A DNA stretch of 64,000 nucleotides from Burkholderiales bacterium (GTDB lineage Bacteria; Pseudomonadota; Gammaproteobacteria; Burkholderiales; Burkholderiaceae_C), in contig CANFPU010000004.1 in assembly GCA_947448955.1 (NCBI GenBank), positions 20,200 to 84,199 on the forward strand. The letters run 5' to 3'. Shown here piece by piece: positions 17,302-25,439 of the stretch. The translations under genes and the position numbers were made by a program. Numbering within the stretch: the first letter of the stretch is position 1; every line of letters starts with the position of its first letter. The notes beneath the pieces were generated by a model, which searched no databases, was not told the origin of the DNA, and saw only the letters and a program-made list of their open reading frames with translations.

Positions 17302-18888
17302 TCACTTGGACGCGGGCACGATCATCAGCGCGTTGAAGCGTCGCTGCGGCACGGGCGTGACCACCAACCCGCTCTTTGCCGCGAAGTCGAAAATCGGATA
17401 GAAGACCGGGATCAGCGCCTGATCCTCCATCGCCACACGGATCGCACGGCCGACCAAACTGTCGCGCTGCCGGTCATCCAGGTTCTGTAACGAAGCGCTG
17501 AGCAGGTTGTCGACCATCGGGTTGGCGTAGCGGGTACGGTTGGCCGTGCCGTAGCCCTTGGCCGGTGTGTAAGTGGCCACCAATGCGCGCAGGCTGTTGG
17601 CGGCTTCCTCGGCGCCGTACTGGGCGGCGAAGGCACTGAACTCCTGCTTGGAAGCGCGCGTGAAGAACACGCTGCCTGGCAAGGTCTCCACCTCGGCCTT
17701 CAAGCCCAGGCGCGACCACATCTGCGCCACGGTCTGTGCGACCGCCGCATCGTTGGGGTAACGATCATTGGTGGTGTGCAGGACGATCCGAAAGCCTTGC
17801 GCCCAGCCCGCCTCTTTCAGCAAGGCTTGCGCGCGCGACATGTCCTGCAGGTCCGGTTTGACATCCTTGGGTGCGCTCGGAAAAACATTCGACAGCATCT
17901 GCCCGGCTGGAACGCCGCTGCCGTCCAGCACGCGGTCGACGATCAGGCCGCGGTTCAGAGCCAACGACAGCGCCTTTCGCACGCGAGCATCTTTCAGCGG
18001 ATTGCTGGCCAGCGGCTTGCCATCCTTGGCGGTGACAAAAGGCGACACGTCGCGTGCCGAGTCCAAGGCGATGTAGTGCACCAGCGCGGCCGGTCCGCCG
18101 CGCACCAGCGAGAAGCGCTTGTCCTGCCGCAAGCGAGGCAGGTCGGCGCTGGGCACCGCATCGATGGCATCGACTTGACCCGACAGCAACGCGGCCAGGC
18201 GCGCAGTGTCCTTGGCCAGCACGACCTCTGTCACGCGGGCCCAAGGCGGCTTGGGGCCCCAATAGCGATCGTTGCGATCGACCACCAGTCGCTCGCCGTT
18301 CACCCATTCGACCAGCTTGAAAGGCCCCGTGCCGACCGCGGCCTTGCCGCTGTTGTAATCCTGCGTGGTCGCGCCCTTGCCCGCCGAAGCCGAGACCACC
18401 AGCACGTTGGCCAGGTCCATCGGCAAGCCGGGATGGACGGCGCGGGTCTTCATGTGCAGCGTGTGACTGTCGACCTTGACGATTTTTTCGACGCTTCGCG
18501 TGAACTGAGAGAACGAGTTCGGCGAATTCGGCACATTGGGCACGCGGTCCCAGGTGAAGATCACATCGTCCGCGGTAAACGGTGTCCCGTTGTGGAAGAC
18601 CACATCCTTGCGCAGCTTCACCTCCCAGGTGAGTGGGTCGATGTTCTTCCAGGAGACGGCCAGCTGAGGTTGAGGCTGGAGCTTCTCGTCCAGCTTGACC
18701 AGATGTTCGAAGATCAGCGGATGGGACGAACCGGTCGGGAACGCTGCAAAGAAATGCGGGTCCAGCGTGTTGAGTTCCAGCTTGGTGCCCAGCGTGAGGT
18801 TCTGGGCCAGCGCTGGCGCAGAAGCGGTCAGGGTCGCTGCCAAGCTCAGCAGCGAAGCCATGCGACGCGCCATTCGGTGGACGATCAA
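17302..18888 (-). CDS. ABC transporter substrate-binding protein (SBP family 5)
   Basis: Periplasmic peptide/nickel/opine-type binding protein of 528 residues. The signal peptide runs to ASAPALA (about residue 28). The mature protein begins QNLTLGTKLELNTLDPHFF, and the family motifs GTGPFKLVEW and VRKALSLALNR are present. The start is TTG 18888, because AGGAG at 18899-18895 is spaced six bases from it, whereas the in-frame ATG at 18873 would be 21 bases away. It is the first gene of the operon that continues through two permeases and two ATPases. The substrate is unknown; the convergent M81 peptidase suggests a modified peptide. Confidence 0.94.
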   Translation of the reverse strand: MIVHRMARRMASLLSLAATLTASAPALAQNLTLGTKLELNTLDPHFFAAFPTGSSHPLIFEHLVKLDEKLQPQPQLAVSWKNIDPLTWEVKLRKDVVFHNGTPFTADDVIFTWDRVPNVPNSPNSFSQFTRSVEKIVKVDSHTLHMKTRAVHPGLPMDLANVLVVSASAGKGATTQDYNSGKAAVGTGPFKLVEWVNGERLVVDRNDRYWGPKPPWARVTEVVLAKDTARLAALLSGQVDAIDAVPSADLPRLRQDKRFSLVRGGPAALVHYIALDSARDVSPFVTAKDGKPLASNPLKDARVRKALSLALNRGLIVDRVLDGSGVPAGQMLSNVFPSAPKDVKPDLQDMSRAQALLKEAGWAQGFRIVLHTTNDRYPNDAAVAQTVAQMWSRLGLKAEVETLPGSVFFTRASKQEFSAFAAQYGAEEAANSLRALVATYTPAKGYGTANRTRYANPMVDNLLSASLQNLDDRQRDSLVGRAIRVAMEDQALIPVFYPIFDFAAKSGLVVTPVPQRRFNALMIVPASK

Positions 18889-18894
18889 TGGTTT

Positions 18895-18899
18895 CTCCT
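18895..18899 (-). promoter_or_regulatory. Ribosome-binding site selecting a TTG start
   Basis: AGGAG on the minus strand, six bases upstream of TTG 18888. The alternative ATG 18873 has no suitable site. Confidence 0.7.
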
Positions 18900-19320
18900 G
18901 GTGCAGTGAGGGCTGTGCAGCTGGGCGCGGCGCTTGACGGGACCGCGAATGAACGGCGGCTTTCCGACCGGGCGAATAGGCTGTGTGAAACCTGATATTA
19001 ACGCCCAGCGCTGCAACCTTTTGCAGGGGTCAAGACCATCACGCTTGAATTGGTTTTATTGATAACCCCGATTGAGGAATTGCAGATCAATGCCCGATGC
19101 GGGCGCAAACGACCAGATCCACAAGCAGTTCGACTCTAACGAACGATTAGAGCGTGTTCGAAGGTCATTCAAGCCTCGCCACAACAGCGCTCGACGGCGA
19201 GGTTTTGGCATGCGCTGCGGATTTGCCAAGCGCTGCCTGCGCCAACCAAACCCGATGCGCTGAACTTTGCGATCTCGGACATCGGTGGCGCGAACTTCGA
19301 TGGAGGCTCACGTGGTCGGA
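18900..19320. other. Intergenic region upstream of the importer operon
   Basis: About 420 bases between the importer operon start and the PEP-CTERM gene. It is clearly less GC-rich around 18,990-19,075 (runs such as GGTTTTATTGATAACC), which fits promoter DNA for the minus-strand operon, but I could not define a convincing -35/-10 pair. Short frames such as 19,072-19,263 show no family signal and I do not call them. Nothing else supported is seen. Confidence 0.5.
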
Positions 19321-19340
19321 CCGGCTCAGGCCGTGAGCGG
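19321..19340 (-). terminator. Hairpin directly after the PEP-CTERM gene
   Basis: On the minus strand, CCGCTCA and TGAGC(C)GG pair around a five-base loop, one base past the stop codon. There is no T-tract. It is a possible weak terminator. Confidence 0.3.
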
Positions 19341-19341
19341 T

Positions 19342-19710
19342 TCAATCGCCTGGGTCGCCTGGTTCGGCACTGGGTGGCCGTGCCGACTTGCGCTTCGGCA
19401 GGGCAGCCAGTCCCGCCAAAGCAAGCGCCACCAGCGCCAAACTGGCGGGCTCGGGGACGGTGTTCGAGGTGTCGCCTTTGCCGTCACCTTTGCCGTCGTC
19501 ACCTTTGCCATCACCTTTGCCGTCTTCACCTTTACCGTCACCTTTGTCGACTGGGCTGTCGCCAGAGGTATCGGTGTTGCCTTGAGGTGCGGTCACCGTG
19601 TCCTGTAGGTTGATGTCGACCACGCTACTTTCAGCCTGGGCGACCCCGTGCACCGACCAAAATGCAGCCGACAGCGAGGCGGCAAGGATTGACTTCCTGA
19701 AGTACTTCAT
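19342..19710 (-). CDS. Small PEP-CTERM sorting-domain protein with GKGD repeats
   Basis: A 122-residue exported protein in three parts. Residues 1 to about 26 are a Sec signal peptide ([17 protein letters not shown], cleavage near AQA-ES). The middle is a highly hydrophilic repeat built from [10 protein letters not shown] and DDGKG units. The C-terminus is a PEP-CTERM signal: VPEPAS, then a hydrophobic helix [14 protein letters not shown], then KRK. PEP-CTERM proteins are recognised by an exosortase (EpsH/XrtA family) and often accompany exopolysaccharide production; no exosortase gene lies in this window. AGGAAA precedes ATG 19710. The function is unknown; the K/D/G-rich core suggests an extended charged surface linker or a cation-binding spacer. 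Confidence 0.85.
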   Translation of the reverse strand: MKYFRKSILAASLSAAFWSVHGVAQAESSVVDINLQDTVTAPQGNTDTSGDSPVDKGDGKGEDGKGDGKGDDGKGDGKGDTSNTVPEPASLALVALALAGLAALPKRKSARPPSAEPGDPGD

Positions 19711-19995
19711 CGCAATTTCCTGGTTGTCCATGCGGCCATCGACGCGCCTCCCCCATGGCTGGCTGCGCGGCAGCGGGGTCCAAGCACATCGCATCGAGAT
19801 CACGCAGACGAGACCACCCTGCAGCTTTCATGCCACATTGCAAAATGTCTTTACGCTCAAGGGTTTGCGCTGATCGGGTCGGACGGCAGTGAGGTGCCTG
19901 TCAAAAAATCCGTCAGTCACGCTGCAATACAATGGTTTTACCCTCGAGTCCTTGAGGTCGGACACGGTCACAAGCCACCCTCCCCAACTTTTTTC
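19711..19995. other. Divergent promoter region of PEP-CTERM and bufferin genes
   Basis: About 285 bases between two divergent starts. A TACAAT element at 19,928-19,933 could be a -10 for the bufferin genes, but no matching -35 is found at the right distance, so an alternative sigma factor is possible. No coding frame with support is seen. Confidence 0.4.
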
Positions 19996-20000
19996 AGGAG
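19996..20000 (+). promoter_or_regulatory. Ribosome-binding site selecting the TTG start of bufA
   Basis: AGGAG seven bases before TTG 20008. No ATG or GTG at a workable distance gives the complete signal peptide. Confidence 0.75.
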
Positions 20001-20007
20001 ATTTCAC

Positions 20008-20271
20008 TTGGACAAACGACAAATCCTGCTCACCGCAGCATTGACCGCGCTGGTCGCTACACCCGCCGTTGGCGCCGAAGGGGGCAGAGAAAAATGCTAC
20101 GGCATCGCCAAGGCCGGTCGGAACGATTGCGCGTCTTTGACTGGCTCGCACTCCTGCGCCGGACAGGCCACAAGCGACAAGAATCGAGTCGATTGGAAAT
20201 TCGTGGCCAAAGGCACTTGCAAACAGGCAGGTGGCATGAGTGCCGACGAAGCCAAGAAGGGGATGAAGTAG
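20008..20271 (+). CDS. bufA: BufA-type bufferin precursor (DUF2282)
   Basis: An 87-residue exported precursor. The signal peptide (residues 1-23, [21 protein letters not shown]) is followed by a short core with exactly four cysteines: Cys30 in EKCYGI, Cys41 in RNDC, Cys50 in HSCAG and Cys71 in GTC. This is the DUF2282 pattern now described as bufferin, a ribosomally made, post-translationally modified peptide in which a DUF692 multinuclear iron oxygenase modifies cysteines, and which helps buffer copper in the periplasm. The start is TTG, fixed by AGGAG at 19,996-20,000. The maturase gene follows 15 bases after the stop. A copper-stress role here is inferred from the family. Confidence 0.9.
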   Translation: MDKRQILLTAALTALVATPAVGAEGGREKCYGIAKAGRNDCASLTGSHSCAGQATSDKNRVDWKFVAKGTCKQAGGMSADEAKKGMK

Positions 20272-20286
20272 CACTGGCACCTCGCG

Positions 20287-22026
20287 ATGCCTCAGAGCGC
20301 GGCCCAGTTGCAGGGCGTTGGGATTGGCTTGAGAGCACGCCACTATCGCGAGTTCAAACAGCAGCAAGTGGCCGTTGACTGGCTCGAAGTCCACACCGAG
20401 AACTATCTGCAAGCAGGCGGCGTGGACCGCCATGTGCTGTTCGAGTTGCGACAGCGCTATCCGATCAGCCTGCACGGTGTCGGCATGGGCATCGGTTCAG
20501 CCCAGGGTTTCAGCCCGACGCACTTGCAGCGCGTGGCGCAGTTGGTCAAGGCGCTCGAGCCTGCGCTGGTGTCCGAACACCTGTGTTGGGGCGCGGTGGC
20601 AGACCGGCATCTGAATGATTTGCTGCCGCTGCCACTGTCGCGGCCCGCGCTTGAGCTGGTTTGCCAGCGGGTCCACCAAGTGCAGGATGCGATCCAACAA
20701 AACCTCCTGCTGGAGAACGTTTCGACCTATCTTCGCTACCGCGCCGATGCGATGAGCGAAGCGGAATTTCTGGCCGAAGTCGCGCAACGTACCGGCTGCG
20801 GCATCCTGCTGGACGTCAACAACCTGTATGTGAACCAGTGCAACCACCAGGAGTCGGCGCTGCAGGCGATCGACACCGTGTCGGCGCACCAAGTACTTGA
20901 AATCCACCTGGCAGGCCACCTCGTCATGCCCGACGCGGTGGTGGACCACCATGGTGATGTGGTCGCCGCACCAGTCTGGCAGCTCTACCAGCACGCGTTG
21001 CAACGCCTCGGGCCGGTGCCCACATTGATCGAATGGGACACCGACATTCCCGCGCTGGACCTGCTGCTGGCCGAAGCCGCCATCGCACGCGCGATGATGC
21101 AAGACACCTGCACCGCCGAATCGGCGCGGACCCCGTCGCGCGATCAGGGAAGCGGCGTGTCCCAGGTCGGCGCGCGCACGCAAACCACAGCCCTCGCGGC
21201 GCCGGCATCCGTACCCGCACCTGCACCTGCACCCGCACCCGCACCCGCACCCGCACTCAGCCGACTCCAGCAAAGCTTCGCAAGCGCCTTGTCTGGCCAG
21301 CCGCTGCCCAAGGCTTTCCGCGGCCCCAGCACTGCCGCGCGTTTTGAGCGTTATCGAGACCATCTGATGGCCACGACCCACAAAACGCTGGCGGCCGCCT
21401 TCCCGGTGCTGCAGCGACAGGTCGGCAAGCCCTTCTTTGCCCAGCTGGCCCAGGCCTTCGCGCAAGCGCAGCCCTCGACCAGTGGCGACCTCAACGAGTT
21501 CGGTGCCGAGTTGGCGCGCTTCTTGGCGACGTTCCCGCCAGTGGCCGACCAGCCCTATCTCCCGGACCTGGCGAACCTGGAGTGGGCCGTGCATCGCGCG
21601 CTGTACGCGGCGGATGGTGCAGCCTTTTCAGCCCAAGACCTGAACGGGTTGACGCCTGAGGGCCTGGGTCAAACCTCGTTTTCACTGCATCCGGCCTGCA
21701 CGCTGCTGACGTCGCGCTGGGCGGTGGCCGCGCTTTGGCACTCGCATCTGCCAGAGCAATCGCAGCCGCAAGATGAGACGATTGAATTCAACGCGTCACC
21801 GGGCCCACGCTGCCATGTGCTGGTGTGCCGACCGGGGTGGCAGGGGCAGGTCGAGGTCTTGGCTGAAGCCCCATTCCGTTGGCTGGCTGCGCTGGCCTCA
21901 GGCGCGACGCTGGGCGACGCGCTGGACACCGCGCTGGCGCTGGACAGTGATTTTGATATCGCCGGGTTTGTGCAGCAGTGCCTGGCCTGGCAGGTGCTGC
22001 AAAACCCAGCCCCTCGCCTTCGCTGA
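20287..22026 (+). CDS. bufBC: Fused bufferin maturase BufB (DUF692) and partner BufC (DUF2063)
   Basis: A 579-residue fusion of two proteins normally made from adjacent genes. Residues 1 to about 275 are a DUF692/MbnB-like TIM barrel (multinuclear non-haem iron oxygenase). Candidate metal ligands are Glu38 (HTENY), His63 (SLHGVG), Glu97-His98 (SEHLCW), Glu143 (ENV), Asp176 (DVNN), His207 (EIHLAG), His221-His222 and Glu249 (IEWD). Residues about 280-325 are a low-complexity linker ending in repeated Pro-Ala. Residues about 326-579 are a DUF2063/BufC domain (FERYRDHLMATTH, PYLPDLANLEWAVH). In related systems the barrel modifies precursor cysteines and the partner binds the leader, so the fusion would tie both in one chain acting on BufA. 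It starts 15 bases after bufA, without a clear ribosome site, so coupling is likely. Confidence 0.92.
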   Translation: MPQSAAQLQGVGIGLRARHYREFKQQQVAVDWLEVHTENYLQAGGVDRHVLFELRQRYPISLHGVGMGIGSAQGFSPTHLQRVAQLVKALEPALVSEHLCWGAVADRHLNDLLPLPLSRPALELVCQRVHQVQDAIQQNLLLENVSTYLRYRADAMSEAEFLAEVAQRTGCGILLDVNNLYVNQCNHQESALQAIDTVSAHQVLEIHLAGHLVMPDAVVDHHGDVVAAPVWQLYQHALQRLGPVPTLIEWDTDIPALDLLLAEAAIARAMMQDTCTAESARTPSRDQGSGVSQVGARTQTTALAAPASVPAPAPAPAPAPAPALSRLQQSFASALSGQPLPKAFRGPSTAARFERYRDHLMATTHKTLAAAFPVLQRQVGKPFFAQLAQAFAQAQPSTSGDLNEFGAELARFLATFPPVADQPYLPDLANLEWAVHRALYAADGAAFSAQDLNGLTPEGLGQTSFSLHPACTLLTSRWAVAALWHSHLPEQSQPQDETIEFNASPGPRCHVLVCRPGWQGQVEVLAEAPFRWLAALASGATLGDALDTALALDSDFDIAGFVQQCLAWQVLQNPAPRLR

Positions 22027-22067
22027 TCTCAGGCCGAAGCCTGTCTCGCCAAACCGGAACATTCAAC

Positions 22068-22496
22068 GTGGACCTCTCCGCCGAACAAATCACCCAACTC
22101 AATGCCAACCCGCTGTACGCGACCCTTGGCATTGAGCTCCATGAAGCCGCCGCGGGCTGCGCGCGATCGACCCTGACGCCCCAAGCAGCCGTGTGCTGGC
22201 CGTCCGCGGGACAGCCGCACGGCGGCATCCTGTTCACGGTGATGGACACCACCATGGCCTTCGCGGTGATGTCGCTGGCCGAAGCCGGTCGCGGCTGCGC
22301 GACGGTCGACTGCAGCATCCAATACCCCACGCCGGCACGCCAGGGCCCCTTCCATTGCCAGGCCACGACGACGCACCGGGCCGGGCGTACGGTGTTCATT
22401 CGCGCCGAGGTCAGGGATGCGAGCGGTGTCGTCGTCGCGTTGGGCCAGGGCAGCTTCCGCATCATCGAGGCCAGGCCTGCAACGAGGGCTGCTTGA
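22068..22496 (+). CDS. PaaI family (hotdog-fold) thioesterase
   Basis: Hotdog-fold protein of 142 residues, the usual length. HGGILFTVMDTTMAFAV contains the hot-dog helix with the catalytic-type Asp, and CSIQYPTPARQG is the following strand. PaaI-type enzymes hydrolyse (hydroxyphenylacetyl or other) acyl-CoA thioesters in the cytoplasm. The start is probably GTG 22068, giving VDLSAEQITQLNANP, with a weak GGAA upstream; an ATG at 21978 would overlap the end of bufBC by 49 bases. It lies 41 bases after bufBC and 19 before the MFS gene on the same strand. It is not a usual bufferin gene, so co-transcription may be incidental. Confidence 0.88.
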   Translation: MDLSAEQITQLNANPLYATLGIELHEAAAGCARSTLTPQAAVCWPSAGQPHGGILFTVMDTTMAFAVMSLAEAGRGCATVDCSIQYPTPARQGPFHCQATTTHRAGRTVFIRAEVRDASGVVVALGQGSFRIIEARPATRAA

Positions 22497-22515
22497 TGAC
22501 AAGCCCAGAAGCGAC

Positions 22516-23757
22516 ATGAGCGGGGTCGCTGCGCTGGCGGCGTTTCGCACCCGCAGCTTCCGTTTCCAATGGCCGGCGGACCTGTGCACGGCCTGGGCGC
22601 TCGAGATGGAGACGCTGATCCTGGGCTGGTACGTGCTGGTCGAGACCGGATCGGTGGTGCTGCTGACCGTCTTCGGCTCGCTGCTGTTCGTCGGCACCTT
22701 GGTCTCGCCCTTGCTTGGCGTGCTCGGCGACCGGCTGGGGCTGCGCAACGTGCTGGCCGCGATGCGCTTGTGGTACACCCTGTTCGCCTGCATCATCTTG
22801 TTCCTCGCGCTGACCCGCCAACTCGACCCGATGCTGGTGCTCGTGGTCGCTGCGATGTCAGGCCTGGTCAGGCCATCGGACATCGGCATCCGCAGTGCGC
22901 TGGTTGGCGCCACCGTGCCAGCAGGCCACCTGGTGGCGGCAATGGGCATTTCGAGAACCACGCAAGATTCCGCCCGCGTCGGCGGTGCGCTGGCCGGTGC
23001 GGGCTTCATGGCGACCTTCGGCATGGGACCGGCCTACATCGCGATCAGCAGCATCTACCTGACCGGCGCGCTGCTGACGCTGCTAACAGACGGCCGCACC
23101 GGCGCGCCTCCAGTGCCTATCGAGCAGCGCCCCTCTCCTTGGCGAGATCTCAAGGAAGGCCTGGGCTATGTCTGGCGCACGCCGCGGCTGCGCGCCGTGA
23201 TGAGCCTGGCCGCGCTGGTAAACCTGACCGCGTTTCCCTTGACCAGCGGCCTGATGCCGTACATCGCACGCGATGTCTTCCACGTCGACCAGCGCGGTCT
23301 GGGCTGGCTGGTGGCGAGCTTTGCGGTCGGTGCCTTCATCGGCTCGATGAGCCTGAGTCTGTTCGGCGCGAAGGTGCAGCCGGCAAGGACCATGCTCGCA
23401 ACCTGCGCCGCCTGGCACCTCTGTCTGATCGGTTTCGCGCTCTCGACCAGCCTACCGGTCGCGATGGCCATGTTGATGCTCGCCGGCGCCTCCCAGAGCC
23501 TGAGCATGATCACGCTGTCGATCATCTTGCTGCGCACCGCCGAGCAGCGCTTTCGCGGCCGCATCATGGGCGTGCGGATGCTGGCCATCTACCCGCTGCC
23601 CCTGGGCCTGTTGCTCGCCGGCGCGATGATCCCCAAGATCGGCTACCAGCCGACGGCACTGACGCTGGTGATCTCAGGCCTGCTGTTGACGCTGGCGCTT
23701 GCCCTCACCTGGCGCGACGACCTGATCCGGCGCGACGCCATTGGCAATGCAGTCTGA
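22516..23757 (+). CDS. MFS transporter (EntS/DHA3-like)
   Basis: Major facilitator protein of 413 residues with about eleven to twelve hydrophobic segments. GVLGDRLGLRNVL matches the motif-A loop between helices 2 and 3, and a second-half counterpart is seen near FRGRIMGVRML. The N-terminal phrase RTRSFRFQWPADLCTAWALEME and the overall arrangement resemble the MFS_3 (EntS-like) exporters of siderophores and drugs. The start at ATG 22516 removes a 33-residue upstream extension that overlaps the thioesterase gene. It lies close behind the bufferin genes, so metal- or metallophore-related export is possible, but the cargo is unknown. Confidence 0.9.
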   Translation: MSGVAALAAFRTRSFRFQWPADLCTAWALEMETLILGWYVLVETGSVVLLTVFGSLLFVGTLVSPLLGVLGDRLGLRNVLAAMRLWYTLFACIILFLALTRQLDPMLVLVVAAMSGLVRPSDIGIRSALVGATVPAGHLVAAMGISRTTQDSARVGGALAGAGFMATFGMGPAYIAISSIYLTGALLTLLTDGRTGAPPVPIEQRPSPWRDLKEGLGYVWRTPRLRAVMSLAALVNLTAFPLTSGLMPYIARDVFHVDQRGLGWLVASFAVGAFIGSMSLSLFGAKVQPARTMLATCAAWHLCLIGFALSTSLPVAMAMLMLAGASQSLSMITLSIILLRTAEQRFRGRIMGVRMLAIYPLPLGLLLAGAMIPKIGYQPTALTLVISGLLLTLALALTWRDDLIRRDAIGNAV

Positions 23758-23771
23758 TCGCCCGTCATCAA

Positions 23772-23815
23772 CCAACCATCGGCCAACCATCAGCCAACCA
23801 TCAGCCAACCATCGG
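23772..23815. repeat. Four tandem copies of an 11-bp unit
   Basis: CCAACCATCRG is repeated four times without gaps in the 128-base spacer between the MFS and solute-binding protein genes. Two copies have A and two have G at position 10. It could be an array of binding sites for a regulator of the downstream gene, or simple slippage. Confidence 0.9.
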
Positions 23816-23885
23816 CGACCCCTCGAGGCCTGGTTCAGGCCCTGACCATTGAAACTGACGGATTCGTCCAATCTGGAGCCCCCTC

Positions 23886-25388
23886 ATGATTCGCCGCCGC
23901 ACCGCCCTCAACCTGGCCATGGGCCTGCCACTAGCCGCCAGTCTGAGCGCCAGTCTGGACGCCATGGCCCAGACCAAAAAAGACACGCTGGTGCTGGCGA
24001 TGACGTTGGAGCCGCCCGGCCTGGACCCGACCGCTGGCGCGGCCGCAGCCATTGGCGAGGTGGTGCACTACAACCTGTTCGAGACCCTGACCAAGATCGG
24101 CGCTGACTCGACCATCGCCCCTCTGCTGGCCCAACGCTGGACCGTCACACCGGACAACAAGACCTGGGCCTTCCACCTCCGGCCGGGCCTGAAGTTCCAC
24201 AACGGCGAGCCCTGCAACGCCGCAGCGGTGAAGTTCTCGTTCGAACGCGCTGCCGCGGCCGACAGCCTGAACAAGGACAAGGCGGTGTTCAGCAACATCG
24301 TCAACCTCAGCGCCACCGACGACTTGACGCTGGTCGTCACGCTGAAGAACACCAACCCCGATTTCTTGTTCCAAATCGGCCAGGCCACGGCGGTGATCGT
24401 CGAGCCCAAGAGCGCGGCGACCAACAACACCCAACCGGTGGGCACGGGTCCGTTCAAGCTCGAGAGCTGGGCCAAAGGCAGCGCGCTCGTGCTGGCACGC
24501 TGGGACGGCTACCGCGACGCCAAGGCCGTCGCGCTGCGCCGCGTCACCTTGCGCTTCATCAGCGACGCGTCGGCCCAGGTCGCCGCGCTGATGGCCGGCG
24601 ACGTGGACTTGTTCCCGCGCGTCTCGGCGGCCAGAGTGCTGGCGCAGTTTCGTGCCGACAAACGCTTCCAGGTGCTGGTCGGTGGCTCGCGCGCCAAGAC
24701 CATCGTCGCCATCAACAACAAAAAACGTCCGCTCGACGACGTGCGGGTGCGCCGAGCGATCGCGTGCGCCATTGACCGGCAGCAGGTCATCGACGGTGTG
24801 GCCGAAGGCTTTGGCAAGCCGATCGGGAGCTTCTACGTGCCCAGCGCGCCGGGCTATGTCGACCTGACCGCTGTCAACGCCTACAACCCCGACAAAGCCC
24901 GCGCGCTGCTCAAGGAAGCCGGTATCACAACGCCGCTCGAACTCAGCCTGAAGCTGCCGCCTACGCCTTATGCGCGTCAGGGCGGCGAGGTGATCGCCGC
25001 GATGCTGGCCAAGGTGGGCATCGTCGCCAAGCAAGAGAGCGTCGAATGGGCGCAATGGCTCTCCGGCGTGTACGGCCAGAAGGCCTACGACCTGACGATC
25101 ATCAGCCATGTCGAGCCGCTGGACTTTGGCAACTTCGCCCGACCGGGCTACTACTGGAACTACGAGTCGCCGAAGTTCAACGCGCTGTGGGCCAAGATCA
25201 ATGCCACCGCCGACACCCCGACGCGCCTGAAACTGATGGGCGATGCGCAGCGCCTGGTGGCCGACGATGCGGTCGCGGCCTATCTCTACCAACCGACCTG
25301 GATCACCGTCGCCAACGCCAGACTCAAGGGCTTGTGGCGCGAGATGCCCATCTTCGCCAACGACTTGGCCGCACTGAGCTGGTCCTGA
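23886..25388 (+). CDS. ABC transporter substrate-binding protein (SBP family 5), orphan
   Basis: A 500-residue extracellular binding protein of family 5. The N-terminus MIRRRTALNLAMGLPLAA has twin arginines followed by a hydrophobic stretch and ends near AMAQ, so Tat export is possible. The mature part has GTGPFKLESW, VRRAIACAIDRQ and NYESPKFNALWAKI, all typical of peptide/glutathione/opine receptors. No permease or ATPase gene is adjacent, and it is only distantly similar to the binding protein at 17,302. It may deliver substrate to the importer at 13.4-18.9 kb or to one elsewhere (inference). Confidence 0.93.
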   Translation: MIRRRTALNLAMGLPLAASLSASLDAMAQTKKDTLVLAMTLEPPGLDPTAGAAAAIGEVVHYNLFETLTKIGADSTIAPLLAQRWTVTPDNKTWAFHLRPGLKFHNGEPCNAAAVKFSFERAAAADSLNKDKAVFSNIVNLSATDDLTLVVTLKNTNPDFLFQIGQATAVIVEPKSAATNNTQPVGTGPFKLESWAKGSALVLARWDGYRDAKAVALRRVTLRFISDASAQVAALMAGDVDLFPRVSAARVLAQFRADKRFQVLVGGSRAKTIVAINNKKRPLDDVRVRRAIACAIDRQQVIDGVAEGFGKPIGSFYVPSAPGYVDLTAVNAYNPDKARALLKEAGITTPLELSLKLPPTPYARQGGEVIAAMLAKVGIVAKQESVEWAQWLSGVYGQKAYDLTIISHVEPLDFGNFARPGYYWNYESPKFNALWAKINATADTPTRLKLMGDAQRLVADDAVAAYLYQPTWITVANARLKGLWREMPIFANDLAALSWS

Positions 25389-25439
25389 TGGCGCGAGGCG
25401 GATGGGGCGGGTTTGGACGGTTGGGGCCAGCCGGCTCCA

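Noticed and set aside
19072..19341. Short plus-strand frames, and a phrase LNFAISDIGGANFDGGS that faintly recalls PEP-CTERM anchor proteins or an IS remnant
   Set aside because: The phrase is isolated, has no start, export signal or continuing homology, and no inverted repeats or target duplication were found.
19928..19933. TACAAT as a firm sigma-70 promoter for bufA
   Set aside because: No acceptable -35 lies 15-19 bases upstream, so it is mentioned only as a possibility.
21212..21260. GCACCC/GCACCT tandem repeat as a separate DNA element
   Set aside because: It is fully explained as the Pro-Ala linker codons of the bufB-bufC fusion.
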